Assembly (NCBI RefSeq): GCF_026341275.1
Contig: NZ_JAIFZO010000002.1
Coordinates: 1,004,361-1,068,360, forward strand
Direction: 5' to 3'
Source: Streptomyces ortus
Lineage (GTDB): Bacteria > Actinomycetota > Actinomycetes > Streptomycetales > Streptomycetaceae
Length of the DNA stretch: 64,000 bases
Below are positions 42,453 through 49,952 of this stretch, piece by piece (position 1 is the first letter of the stretch; each line of letters begins with the position of its first letter). Below the pieces are notes generated by a model. That model was not told the origin of the DNA and ran no database searches. It saw only the letters and a list, made by a program, of their open reading frames with translations. A program made the translations under genes and the position numbers.

Positions 42453-42508
42453 ACGGCGATCGGCCCGGTGTCCGACTCACGTGAGTCGGACACCGGGCCG
42501 ATCGCCGT
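42453..42508. terminator. 56-bp perfect palindrome between reductase and ectD
   Basis: ACGGCGATCGGCCCGGTGTC followed by its exact continuation and complement, centre between 42480 and 42481 (CACGTG): every one of 28 base pairs matches. It lies between convergent genes, so it folds equally on both strands and probably terminates both transcripts. Confidence 0.88.
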
Positions 42509-42534
42509 CAGGCGTACGTCACCTCACCCGCGGG

Positions 42535-43422
42535 TCACTTCACCGGGGTGAAGTCCGTCGACCCGATGAACTCCGGTCGGCGTACCGGCGCCGCGAACGG
42601 CTCCACCGCCGCGTTCTCCACGCTGTTGAACACGATGAAGACGTTCGAGCGCGGGAACGGCGTGATGTTGTCGCCCGAACCGTGCATGCAGTTGCAGTCG
42701 AACCAGGTCGCCGATCCCGCCCGGCCCGTGAAGAGCTTGATGCCGTGCTGCGAGGCGAATTTGGTGAGCGCCTCGTCGGAGGGCGTGCCCGCGTCCTGCA
42801 TCTGCAGCGACTTCTTGTAGTTGTCCTTCGGCGTGGCTCCGGAACAGCCGAGGAACGTGTGGTGCGACCCCGGCATGATCATGAGGCCGCCGTTGGTGTC
42901 GTGGTTCTCGGTCAGCGCGATCGAGACGGACACCGTGCGCATGTTCGGCAGGCCGTCCTCGGCGTGCCAGGTCTCGAAGTCCGAGTGCCAGTAGAAGCCG
43001 CTGGCGCCGAATCCGGGCTTGACGTTGATCCGCGACTGGTGCACGTACACGTCGGAGCCGAGGATCTGCCGGGCGCGGCCGACCACTCGCTCGTCGCGCA
43101 CCAGCTGGGCGAAGATCTCACTGGTCTTGTGGACCTCGAAGACCGAGCGGATCTCCTGCGACTGCGGCTCGATGATGGAGCGCTCGTCCGCGCGGACCGC
43201 CGGGTCGGTGACCATGCGCTCCAACTCGGCCCGGTAGAGCGCCACTTCCTCGTCGTCGATGAGCTGCTCGACGGCGAGGAAGCCGTCGCGCTCGTACCCC
43301 TGGAGGTCGGCCGCCGGGATCGGACCCGGCGCGCCCGGCTCGCTCCACACGACCGGGTCCTGCCGGGGTACGGACACCTCACTGGTGCCGCGGCTGGGGT
43401 ACAGGTCGGTGACGGTGGTCAT
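42535..43422 (-). CDS. ectD: Ectoine hydroxylase EctD
   Basis: 295-residue Fe(II)/2-oxoglutarate dioxygenase that converts ectoine to 5-hydroxyectoine. The two His and one Asp ligands lie in FYWHSDFETWH and CNCMHGSGDN; RTVSVSIALTENHDTNGGLM and SVFEVHKTSEIF match the EctD signature. It is the last gene of ectABCD, 3 nt after ectC. ATG at 43422 starts MTTVTDLYPSRG. Production of hydroxyectoine gives osmotic and heat protection. Regulation follows the operon. Confidence 0.96.
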   Translation of the reverse strand: MTTVTDLYPSRGTSEVSVPRQDPVVWSEPGAPGPIPAADLQGYERDGFLAVEQLIDDEEVALYRAELERMVTDPAVRADERSIIEPQSQEIRSVFEVHKTSEIFAQLVRDERVVGRARQILGSDVYVHQSRINVKPGFGASGFYWHSDFETWHAEDGLPNMRTVSVSIALTENHDTNGGLMIMPGSHHTFLGCSGATPKDNYKKSLQMQDAGTPSDEALTKFASQHGIKLFTGRAGSATWFDCNCMHGSGDNITPFPRSNVFIVFNSVENAAVEPFAAPVRRPEFIGSTDFTPVK

Positions 43423-43425
43423 CGT

Positions 43426-43830
43426 TCAGACCTCCTCGGGCTCGGTCAGCAGGGGGTAGACACCGTTCTCGTCGTGGTCCTCCCGTCCGGTCACCGGCGG
43501 ATTGAAGACACAGATGCAGCGGAAGTCCTCCTTGATCCGCATCGTGTGCCTCTCGTGGCCGTCGAGGAGGTAGGTGGTGCCCGGCGTGATCGTGTACTTC
43601 TTGCCGGTCTCGTCGTCGGTGAGTTCGGCCTCGCCCTCCACGCAGACGACGGCCTCGATGTGGTTCGCGTACCACATCGACGTCTCCGTACCCGCGTACA
43701 GGATCGTCTCGTGCACCGAGAAGCCGACGCGCTCCTTCGCGAGGACGACGCGCTTGCTCTCCCAGGTGCCCGACGCCGACTTCACGTGTCGGTCAGTGCC
43801 TTCGATCTCCTTGAACGAACGGACTATCAC
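43426..43830 (-). CDS. ectC: L-ectoine synthase EctC
   Basis: 134-residue cupin protein that cyclises N-gamma-acetyldiaminobutyrate to ectoine. It starts [16 protein letters not shown] and has the metal/cupin blocks [20 protein letters not shown] and [19 protein letters not shown], the family's typical length. ATG at 43830 has GGAGGCT upstream. It lies 48 nt downstream of ectB and immediately upstream of ectD on one transcript. Confidence 0.97.
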   Translation of the reverse strand: MIVRSFKEIEGTDRHVKSASGTWESKRVVLAKERVGFSVHETILYAGTETSMWYANHIEAVVCVEGEAELTDDETGKKYTITPGTTYLLDGHERHTMRIKEDFRCICVFNPPVTGREDHDENGVYPLLTEPEEV

Positions 43831-43878
43831 GGTGGTACGAAGCCTCCTTCAGGCTGGTGTGCAGGGGGATGTGGTGGT

Positions 43879-45150
43879 TCAGGCCGTCTCGCGGACGGCC
43901 CGGGCGAGGGTACGCAGGCCCTCGTCCAGCTCGTCGGGCGTGATGGTGAGCGCGGGGAGGAGTTTCACGACCTCGCTCTCCGGGCCCGACGTCTCGATCA
44001 GCAGGCCGAGCTCGAAGGCGCGGTGCGCCACCCGGCCCGCGCGCTCCTTGTCGTGGAACTCCATGCCCCACACGAGGCCCCGGCCGCGGTACTCCTTCAC
44101 GTCGGCGAGGTTCTCCTCGGTGATGGAGATGAGCGCCTGCTCGACCTGCTCCCCTCGGGTGCGGGTCTGCTTCTCCATGGCGGGCCCGTCGGACCAGTAC
44201 GTCTGCAGAGCGGCGGCGGCCGTCACGAAGGCGGGGTTGTTGCCGCGGAACGTGCCGTTGTGCTCACCCGGCTCCCAGATGTCCAGGTCGGGCTTGAACA
44301 GGCACAGGGACATGGGCAGCCCGTAGCCGCTGATGGACTTGGAGACGGTCACGATGTCGGGCACGATCCCCGACTCCTCGAAGGAGAAGAAGGCGCCGGT
44401 CCGGCCGCAGCCCATCTGGATGTCGTCGACGATCAGCAGCATGTCCTGGCGCTCGCACAGCTCGGCCAGCGCGCGCAGCCACTCGACGCGGGCGACGTTG
44501 ATGCCGCCCTCGCCCTGCACGGACTCGACGATCACGGCGGCGGGCTTGTTCAGGCCCGAGCCCTGGTCCTCGAGGAGGCGCTCGAACCAGAGGAAGTCCG
44601 GCACCTGGCCGTCGAAGTAGTTGTCGAACGGCATCGGCGTACCGTGCACGAGCGGGATGCCGGCGCCGGCCCGCTTGAAGGCGTTGCCGGTCACGGCGAG
44701 CGAGCCGAGCGACATGCCGTGGAAGGCGTTGGTGAACGACACGATGGACTCGCGGCCCTTGACCTTGCGGGCCAGCTTCAGCGCCGCCTCGACGGCGTTG
44801 GTGCCCGTCGGGCCGGGGAACATCACCTTGTACGGCAGGTCGCGCGGGCGCAGCACCAGGTTCTGGAACGACTCCAGGAAGCCGCGCTTCGCGGTCGTCG
44901 ACATGTCGAGACCGTGGGTGACGCCGTCACGTTCCAGGTAGTCGATCAAGGCCCGTTTCAGTACCGGGTTGTTGTGTCCGTAGTTGAGTGAGCCGGCTCC
45001 CGCGAAGAAGTCGAGGTACTCGTGGCCGTCCTCGTCGTACATGCGGCTGCCCTGCGCGCGGTCGAAGACGGTGGGCCAGCTGCGGCAGTAGCTGCGGACC
45101 TCCGACTCCAGGGTTTCGAAGACGCTCAGGTCGGGCTGGGTGATGGTCAC
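43879..45150 (-). CDS. ectB: Diaminobutyrate-2-oxoglutarate transaminase EctB
   Basis: 423-residue class III aminotransferase converting aspartate semialdehyde to L-2,4-diaminobutyrate with glutamate. PLP lysine is in TVSKSISGYGLPMSLCLF; MLLIVDDIQMGCGRTGAFFSFE and SFTNAFHGMSLGSLAVTGN are diagnostic. Length matches EctB. ATG at 45150 is preceded by AGGAGCACC. Gap to ectA is 29 nt. Confidence 0.97.
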   Translation of the reverse strand: MTITQPDLSVFETLESEVRSYCRSWPTVFDRAQGSRMYDEDGHEYLDFFAGAGSLNYGHNNPVLKRALIDYLERDGVTHGLDMSTTAKRGFLESFQNLVLRPRDLPYKVMFPGPTGTNAVEAALKLARKVKGRESIVSFTNAFHGMSLGSLAVTGNAFKRAGAGIPLVHGTPMPFDNYFDGQVPDFLWFERLLEDQGSGLNKPAAVIVESVQGEGGINVARVEWLRALAELCERQDMLLIVDDIQMGCGRTGAFFSFEESGIVPDIVTVSKSISGYGLPMSLCLFKPDLDIWEPGEHNGTFRGNNPAFVTAAAALQTYWSDGPAMEKQTRTRGEQVEQALISITEENLADVKEYRGRGLVWGMEFHDKERAGRVAHRAFELGLLIETSGPESEVVKLLPALTITPDELDEGLRTLARAVRETA

Positions 45151-45179
45151 AGTGGTGCTCCTCGTGCGTGGGGGGGTGT

Positions 45180-45719
45180 TCAGAACGACAGGGGACCGAT
45201 GCGGTACAGCACTTCTGGGTCGTGCGGGCCGTCGGGGAACTGCCCTGTGTCGAACAGGACCTCACGCTCGACGCTCGCGCCGTGGCGCGCCGCGTAGGAG
45301 GTGAACAGCCGCTCGGATGCGGTGTTGCCCGGGGAGATCGTGGTCTCCATGGAGGTCAGCTCGTGCCGGTCGGCGACCTGGCGCGTCAGGCCGTCCAGGA
45401 GCGCGGCGGCCAGACCGCGGCCACGCTGGGCCGCGTCGACGGCCACCTGCCACACGAGAAGCGTGTGGGGGCGCTCGGGCCGGATGTAACCGGTGACGAA
45501 GGCGACGGGATCGCCGTCGGCCTTACGCGCCACCGCGGAGGTGCCGGCGAAGTCACGGCACCACAGCAGGTAGCTGTAGGAGGAGTTCAGGTCGAGGGTC
45601 CCGGAGTCCTTGGCAATGCGCCAGAGTGCGGCTCCGTCGTCCACGCGCGGACGGTCGATCAGCAACCCTTCTGGCATTTCCAGGAATTCCGCTTGCAGGT
45701 CTGCTTGTGCGGCGGTCAT
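45180..45719 (-). CDS. ectA: Diaminobutyrate acetyltransferase EctA
   Basis: 179-residue GNAT protein that acetylates L-2,4-diaminobutyrate with acetyl-CoA, first dedicated step towards ectoine. Start MTAAQADLQAEFLEMPEG; acetyl-CoA loop QVAVDAAQRGRGLAAALLDG; family tail TTISPGNTASERLF. ATG at 45719 is preferred; the open frame extends upstream through the folded leader region, but those residues are not ectA-like. It is the first gene of ectABCD. Upstream DNA is far richer in A+T than surrounding genes and contains several hairpins. Confidence 0.96.
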   Translation of the reverse strand: MTAAQADLQAEFLEMPEGLLIDRPRVDDGAALWRIAKDSGTLDLNSSYSYLLWCRDFAGTSAVARKADGDPVAFVTGYIRPERPHTLLVWQVAVDAAQRGRGLAAALLDGLTRQVADRHELTSMETTISPGNTASERLFTSYAARHGASVEREVLFDTGQFPDGPHDPEVLYRIGPLSF

Positions 45720-46055
45720 GTTGATTGAATTTACCCAGCAAAAATCGAAATTGCATCGCCGAGTGGGGTTACACAAGCAGCCCGCGTGTGTTATCACGCG
45801 GGCGCGCCCCGCGCGTGGAGCCAACAAAAAGTGCCGCTTTGTCCAGTAAATACCAGGACAAAGCGGCGCGGTTGTGTATTGCGTCACAAGGGCTTAACCG
45901 CCGCGAGACCTGCCCGAATTACGAGACGAGACTTCTCGAAACTGGGGTGTTTAGGCTCCGAGAAATCGGGCAGAAGCTAATGGAAAACCCTGGGAAGATA
46001 AAAGCACAATAAGGCTCGCATTCACAGTGGCCCCTCGAATGGGGAGGCCCGGAAA
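45720..46055. other. 336-nt A+T-rich region upstream of ectA
   Basis: No supported gene. Besides the candidate RNA, GCCCGCGTG (45780-45788) and CACGCGGGC (45795-45803) form a perfect 9-bp hairpin 60-85 nt before the ectA start. Sequence from 45720 to 45765 and from 45840 to 46020 has many runs of A and T, unusual for this window. The ectA promoter must lie here; I see several weak -10-like words but none convincing. Confidence 0.65.
45826..45975 (-). ncRNA. Candidate structured RNA upstream of ectA ending in an intrinsic terminator
   Basis: Read on the minus strand: an outer stem TGCCCGA/TCGGGCA (45972-45966 with 45917-45911) enclosing TTCTCG/CGAGAA (45964-45959 with 45938-45933), then a perfect 12-bp stem GCCGCTTTGTCC/GGACAAAGCGGC (45867-45856 with 45844-45833, 11-nt loop), followed by TTTTT (45830-45826). 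That is a textbook intrinsic terminator, rare in Streptomyces. It can end the DUF1349 transcript, a small RNA, or an attenuated ect leader. No clear promoter is identified. Ends are estimates. Confidence 0.45.
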
Positions 46056-46664
46056 TCAGCGACCGTCCCTCAGGTCCGCCGGCCACTCGGAGCGGAACTC
46101 CATGTGGTCGTACGTGACCACACAGCCCTCGCCCATGGGTGACTGGGTCATGAAGCCGACGAGGGCGGCCCCGGTCTCCTTCTCCTCGCCCAGCGTGAAG
46201 AGCCGGACGAAGGTCCAGCGCTCGCCGTCCTTCGAGGCGTGGAAGGCGAAGGCGCGGCCGGTGCGGCTGATCCGGAGCCAGACGGAGCTGCCGTCGACGG
46301 TGAAGGAGTTCGCGTCGTCGGAGTGGCCGCGGGTGACGACCGTGCACACGGTGGGCACGTCCGGGGAGTTCTCCAGGCAGAGCTTGGCCCAGGCCCGCTC
46401 GCCCACGTGCGCGTAGAGGACGCCGGCGTCGAAGGCCCCGGCGAAGCCGACCGTGACACGGGCGATGAGCTGGAAGTCCCCCTCGGGCGCCCCCAGCAGC
46501 CGGGGCGCGTCCGACGCGGGGTCCAGCCCCTCGTCGGTGGGCGGCACGAACCGGTCCTGCCGGGCACCGGCCCAGCCGGTGAGCACGCCGTCCTCGTACG
46601 ACCAGTGCCCGTCGGGCCCGTACGACCGAAGCGAAAAGGGAAGTTCAGGAATTTTCACGTCCAT
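46056..46664 (-). CDS. DUF1349 domain-containing protein
   Basis: 202-residue protein of the concanavalin-like DUF1349/YesU group, beta-rich: GVLTGWAGARQDRFVPP, then GDFQLIARVTVGFAGAFDAGVLYAH, WAKLCLENSPDVPTVCTVVTRG and FAFHASKDGERWTFVRLF. No signal peptide. Members may bind carbohydrates; function unproven. ATG at 46664 has TTCCTG...; the longer frame to 46865 runs through dispersed repeats and is not believable. Its transcript could read into the region upstream of ectA. Confidence 0.85.
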   Translation of the reverse strand: MDVKIPELPFSLRSYGPDGHWSYEDGVLTGWAGARQDRFVPPTDEGLDPASDAPRLLGAPEGDFQLIARVTVGFAGAFDAGVLYAHVGERAWAKLCLENSPDVPTVCTVVTRGHSDDANSFTVDGSSVWLRISRTGRAFAFHASKDGERWTFVRLFTLGEEKETGAALVGFMTQSPMGEGCVVTYDHMEFRSEWPADLRDGR

Positions 46665-46707
46665 CCACAGAGTCTGCCAGCTCCCCCACCCTCGGGGCGG
46701 CCCCTTC

Positions 46708-46829
46708 GGGGGCGCGGGGAACGGCGCAGTCTTTTTGCTTCTAGGGGCGCGGGGAACGGCGCAGCCTGTTGCTCTTGGGGGCGCGGGGAACGGCGCGATC
46801 TTTGCGCCTGAGGAGCGCGGGCAACCGCG
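46708..46829. repeat. Tandem array of four dispersed-repeat units, 34-35 bp apart
   Basis: GGGGCGCGGGGAACGGCGCA repeats in the same direction from 46709, 46744 and 46778, with a degenerate fourth (GAGGAGCGCGGGCAACCGCG) near 46810. The period is 34-35 bp, near three and a third helical turns. All face the same way, unlike the inverted pairs elsewhere. Located between the DUF1349 start and the dehydrogenase stop, both minus-strand genes. Confidence 0.85.
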
Positions 46830-46890
46830 TGGGGTCCGCGGCCGACCCCCGGCCACGGACCCCACGACGGAACAAGCGGAGCGCTACGCG

Positions 46891-48420
46891 CTACCGCTCC
46901 AGACGCCCGTCATACCGCCGAGGCAACCCCAACGGGTTGGAATCCCGCAGCTCCGCCGGAAGCAGCGCCTCCGGCGCGTTCTGGTACGCGACAGGCCGCA
47001 GCCACCGCTCGATCGCGGTCCCGCCCACGGACGTGGACGTCGACGTCGTGGCGGGATACGGCCCCCCGTGCTGCTGGGCCGGCGCCACCGCGACCCCCGT
47101 GGGCCACGCGTTCACGACGACCCGCCCCGCGAGCGGCGTGAGCTCCGCCAGGATCTCCGCGCCACGCCCCTCACCGGCCTCCTCCTCCGTGGAGAGGTGC
47201 ACCGTCGCGGTGAGGTTGCCGGGCAGCCGCGCGAGGACGGCGTTCGCCTCGTCCTCGTCCTCGTAGCGCGCGACCACGGTCACCGGCCCGAAGCACTCTT
47301 CGAGCAGCAGGTCGTAGGCGCCCTCGGCGGCCAGCTTCTGCGCCGAGACCGTCAGGAAGCCGGCGCTCACCGTGTGCTCACCGCCCGCACCCGGCGTCAC
47401 CGGCGCGTCCACGCCCGGCAGCTCCGCGCGCTCGGCGACCCCCGCGACGAAGTTGTCGCGCATGCGGTGGTCGAGGAGGACCCCCGCCTCGGTGTCGCTC
47501 ACCGCGTCCGTCAGGGACTTCAGCAGGCGGTCGCCCGCCGCGCCGGCCGGCGCCAGCACCAGGCCCGGCTTCACACAGAACTGGCCGACGCCCAGCGTCA
47601 TGGAGCCCGCGAGCCCCGCGCCGATCGCCTCGGCGCGCTCGGCGGCGGCGGCCTCGGTGATCACGACCGGGTTGAGCGATCCCAGTTCGCCGTGGAACGG
47701 GATCGGCGCGGGCCGCGCAGCCGCCGCGTCGAACAGGGCGCGTCCGCCGCGTACCGAGCCGGTGAATCCGGCGGCCGACACCAGCGGGTGCTTGACCAGC
47801 TCGACACCCGCCTCGAAGCCGTGCACGAGGCCGAGGACGCCGTCCGGGATGTCGTGCTGGGCGGCGGCCCGGCGTACGACGGAGGCGACCAGCTCGGACA
47901 AACCGGGGTGGTCCGGGTGCGCCTTGACGACGACCGGGCAACCCGCGGCGAGCGCGCTCGCGGTGTCACCGCCGGCCACCGAGAAGGCGAAGGGGAAGTT
48001 CGAGGCCGAGTAGACGGCGACGACGCCCAGCGGCACCTTGTAGCGGCGCAGATCCGGGATCGGCGGCGTCGCGGTGGCGTCGGGGTGGTTGATCACGACG
48101 CCGAGGAACTCGCCCTCGTCGACGATGTCCGCGAAGGCCCGCAGCTGATAGCAGGTGCGGGCGAGTTCGCCGGTGAGCCGGACCGGGCCGAGCGCGGTCT
48201 CCGCGTCGCCCGCCTCCACGAGGTGCTCCTTGGCGCCTTCGAGCAGGTCGGCCGCGGTGCGCAGGAAGGCCGCGCGGACCGTGCGGTCGGCGAGAGCCCC
48301 CCGGGCGGCGTGCGCGGCGCGGACGTCGTCGTCCACCTCCTGGGCTGTGGCCTCCACCGCAACCTGCTCGCGCTGCTTCCCGGTTCGGGGGTCGACACTC
48401 CAGACTGGTGCTGCTGCCAC
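46891..48420 (-). CDS. Alpha-ketoglutarate-semialdehyde (2,5-dioxovalerate) dehydrogenase
   Basis: 509-residue NADP-dependent aldehyde dehydrogenase. Catalytic Cys is in LGVGQFCVKPGLVL and Glu in FHGELGSLNPVVITE; the fold has AVYSASNFPFAFSVAGGDTASALAAGCPV and SAAGFTGSVRGGRALFD. The N-terminus and the FHGELGSLNP motif mark the 2,5-dioxovalerate dehydrogenase subfamily, which ends uronate, aldarate, arabinose or hydroxyproline oxidation. GTG at 48420 is chosen because GGAGGG lies 7 nt upstream. Divergent IclR regulator with an operator between. A link to pectin sugars is plausible. Confidence 0.9.
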   Translation of the reverse strand: MAAAPVWSVDPRTGKQREQVAVEATAQEVDDDVRAAHAARGALADRTVRAAFLRTAADLLEGAKEHLVEAGDAETALGPVRLTGELARTCYQLRAFADIVDEGEFLGVVINHPDATATPPIPDLRRYKVPLGVVAVYSASNFPFAFSVAGGDTASALAAGCPVVVKAHPDHPGLSELVASVVRRAAAQHDIPDGVLGLVHGFEAGVELVKHPLVSAAGFTGSVRGGRALFDAAAARPAPIPFHGELGSLNPVVITEAAAAERAEAIGAGLAGSMTLGVGQFCVKPGLVLAPAGAAGDRLLKSLTDAVSDTEAGVLLDHRMRDNFVAGVAERAELPGVDAPVTPGAGGEHTVSAGFLTVSAQKLAAEGAYDLLLEECFGPVTVVARYEDEDEANAVLARLPGNLTATVHLSTEEEAGEGRGAEILAELTPLAGRVVVNAWPTGVAVAPAQQHGGPYPATTSTSTSVGGTAIERWLRPVAYQNAPEALLPAELRDSNPLGLPRRYDGRLER

Positions 48421-48470
48421 CGAGGGTCCCTCCAGATGTAATGCCGAAGTACGTGTGCCACTCACCAGGG

Positions 48471-48490
48471 GCGTTCGATATGCTGAACGC
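48471..48490. promoter_or_regulatory. IclR-type palindromic operator
   Basis: GCGTTC (48471-48476) and GAACGC (48485-48490) with an 8-nt spacer GATATGCT, between the divergent dehydrogenase and IclR genes and about 50-60 nt from each start. The size fits IclR dimers. GAATATGCTG nearby repeats part of the spacer. Confidence 0.6.
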
Positions 48491-48551
48491 TGTCTCTGAT
48501 GGTGAATATGCTGTCGAGACTATTTCCCGGCGAACTAGGGGGTCAAGGCCG

Positions 48552-49325
48552 ATGTCGGCAGGCGAGACGGGCGGCGGAGCACAGGTCAAGTCCGCGGTGC
48601 GGACGGTTGAATTGCTCGAGTACTTCGCCGGACGCCCCGGTATGCACTCCCTGGCCGCCGTGCAGGAGGCCGTCGGGTACCCCAAGTCCAGTCTTTACAT
48701 GCTGCTGCGCACGCTTGTCGAGCTCGGCTGGGTGGAGACGGACGCGACGGGCACGCGGTACGGCATCGGCGTACGGGCGCTGCTCGTCGGCACGTCGTAC
48801 ATCGACGGGGACGAGGTCGTCGCGGCGGCGCGCCCGACGCTGGACCGCCTCTCCGACGACACGACGGAGACGATCCACCTGGCCCGCCTCGACGGCACGA
48901 ACGTCGTCTACCTCGCGACCCGCCAGTCCCAGCACTACCTGCGGCCCTTCACGCGCGTGGGGCGCCGGCTGCCCGCCCACTCCACGTCCCTCGGCAAGGC
49001 GCTCCTCGCGACCCACACCGACGAGCAGGTACGCAAGCTGCTGCCGGAGACGCTGCCCGCGCTGACCGAGCACACGATCACCGACCGGGAGAAGCTCATC
49101 GAGGAGCTGCGCCTGGTACGGGAGCAGGGGTTCGCGGTGGACCGCGAGGAGAACACACTGGGGCTGCGCTGCTTCGGCGTGGCGATCCCCTACCGGACGC
49201 CCGCCCGGGACGCGATCAGCTGCTCGGTGCCGGTGGCGCGGCTGACGCCCGCGCACGAGCAGATGGTGAAGGACGCGCTGTTCGACGCGCGGGACCGGCT
49301 GACGCTCGCGACCCGGAGGCTCTGA
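48552..49325 (+). CDS. IclR family transcriptional regulator
   Basis: 257-residue regulator: winged HTH (SAVRTVELLEYFAGRPGMHS, AAVQEAVGYPKSSLYMLLRTLVELGWV) followed by an effector-binding domain starting RYGIGVRALLVGTSYIDGDE, with EHTITDREKLIEELRLVREQGF and CSVPVARLTPA. It probably represses the divergent dehydrogenase until an aldarate or uronate inducer appears. ATG at 48552 (MSAGETGGGAQV) is selected. Confidence 0.9.
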   Translation: MSAGETGGGAQVKSAVRTVELLEYFAGRPGMHSLAAVQEAVGYPKSSLYMLLRTLVELGWVETDATGTRYGIGVRALLVGTSYIDGDEVVAAARPTLDRLSDDTTETIHLARLDGTNVVYLATRQSQHYLRPFTRVGRRLPAHSTSLGKALLATHTDEQVRKLLPETLPALTEHTITDREKLIEELRLVREQGFAVDREENTLGLRCFGVAIPYRTPARDAISCSVPVARLTPAHEQMVKDALFDARDRLTLATRRL

Positions 49326-49326
49326 C

Positions 49327-49860
49327 ATGTCCGACGCCCCTGAGGTACCTGGTGTGACCGGCGTGCCCGGCATGCCTGACGTGCCTGGTTCCGAGGTCGA
49401 GCTCCGGGAGGTCCACGACAGTGATCTGCCGGTGTTCTTCCGGCAGACGAACGATCCCGAGTCCGCGCGGATGGCCGCGTTCACGCACAAGGACCCGACC
49501 GACCGGGACGCCTTCGAGGCCCACTGGAAGCGGGTGCGGGCGTCGTCCGCCGTGACCCGTACGGTCCTCGTCGACGGGGACGTCGTCGGGAACGCGGCGG
49601 TGTACGGGGAACCGGGCGAGCGCGAGGTGACGTACTGGATCGATCGCGCCTACTGGGGTCGGGGAATCGCCACGGCAGCGCTGCGGGCCCTGCTGGTCCT
49701 GGTGCCCGAGCGGCCCCTGTACGGGCGGGCCGCCGCGGACAACGCGGGGTCTCTGCGGGTGCTGGAGAAGTGCGGGTTCGTCGTGACCGGACGGGACCGG
49801 GGGTTCGCCAACGCGCGGGGCGCCGAGACCGACGAGGTGGTCCTCAAGCTCTCGGAGTAG
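49327..49860 (+). CDS. GNAT family N-acetyltransferase
   Basis: 177-residue acetyltransferase. The N-terminus is a run of Pro/Val/Gly/Met (APEVPGVTGVPGMPDVPG) before VELREVHDSDLPVFFRQTND; the acetyl-CoA segment is VTYWIDRAYWGRGIATAALRA, and the last part FVVTGRDRGFANARG. RimJ/RimL-like. Acceptor unknown. It begins one nucleotide after the IclR stop, so it is likely in the same transcript. Confidence 0.86.
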   Translation: MSDAPEVPGVTGVPGMPDVPGSEVELREVHDSDLPVFFRQTNDPESARMAAFTHKDPTDRDAFEAHWKRVRASSAVTRTVLVDGDVVGNAAVYGEPGEREVTYWIDRAYWGRGIATAALRALLVLVPERPLYGRAAADNAGSLRVLEKCGFVVTGRDRGFANARGAETDEVVLKLSE

Positions 49861-49952
49861 AGCGCCCGGGGCGGTGGGCGTTGATGAACTCCGCATGAGA
49901 AAAATGGGGCGAAGGGAACGTTCGGGGGGTCGGTGCTCGTCTTCTGGACGGG

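Noticed and set aside
42481..44991. 836-codon plus-strand open frame
   Set aside because: Antisense to ectD, ectC and ectB; no motif.
46708..46829. Evenly spaced repeats considered as a CRISPR array
   Set aside because: Units degrade, the intervals between them are only about 15 nt and are not variable spacers, and no cas gene is near; copies of the same word occur elsewhere as inverted pairs.
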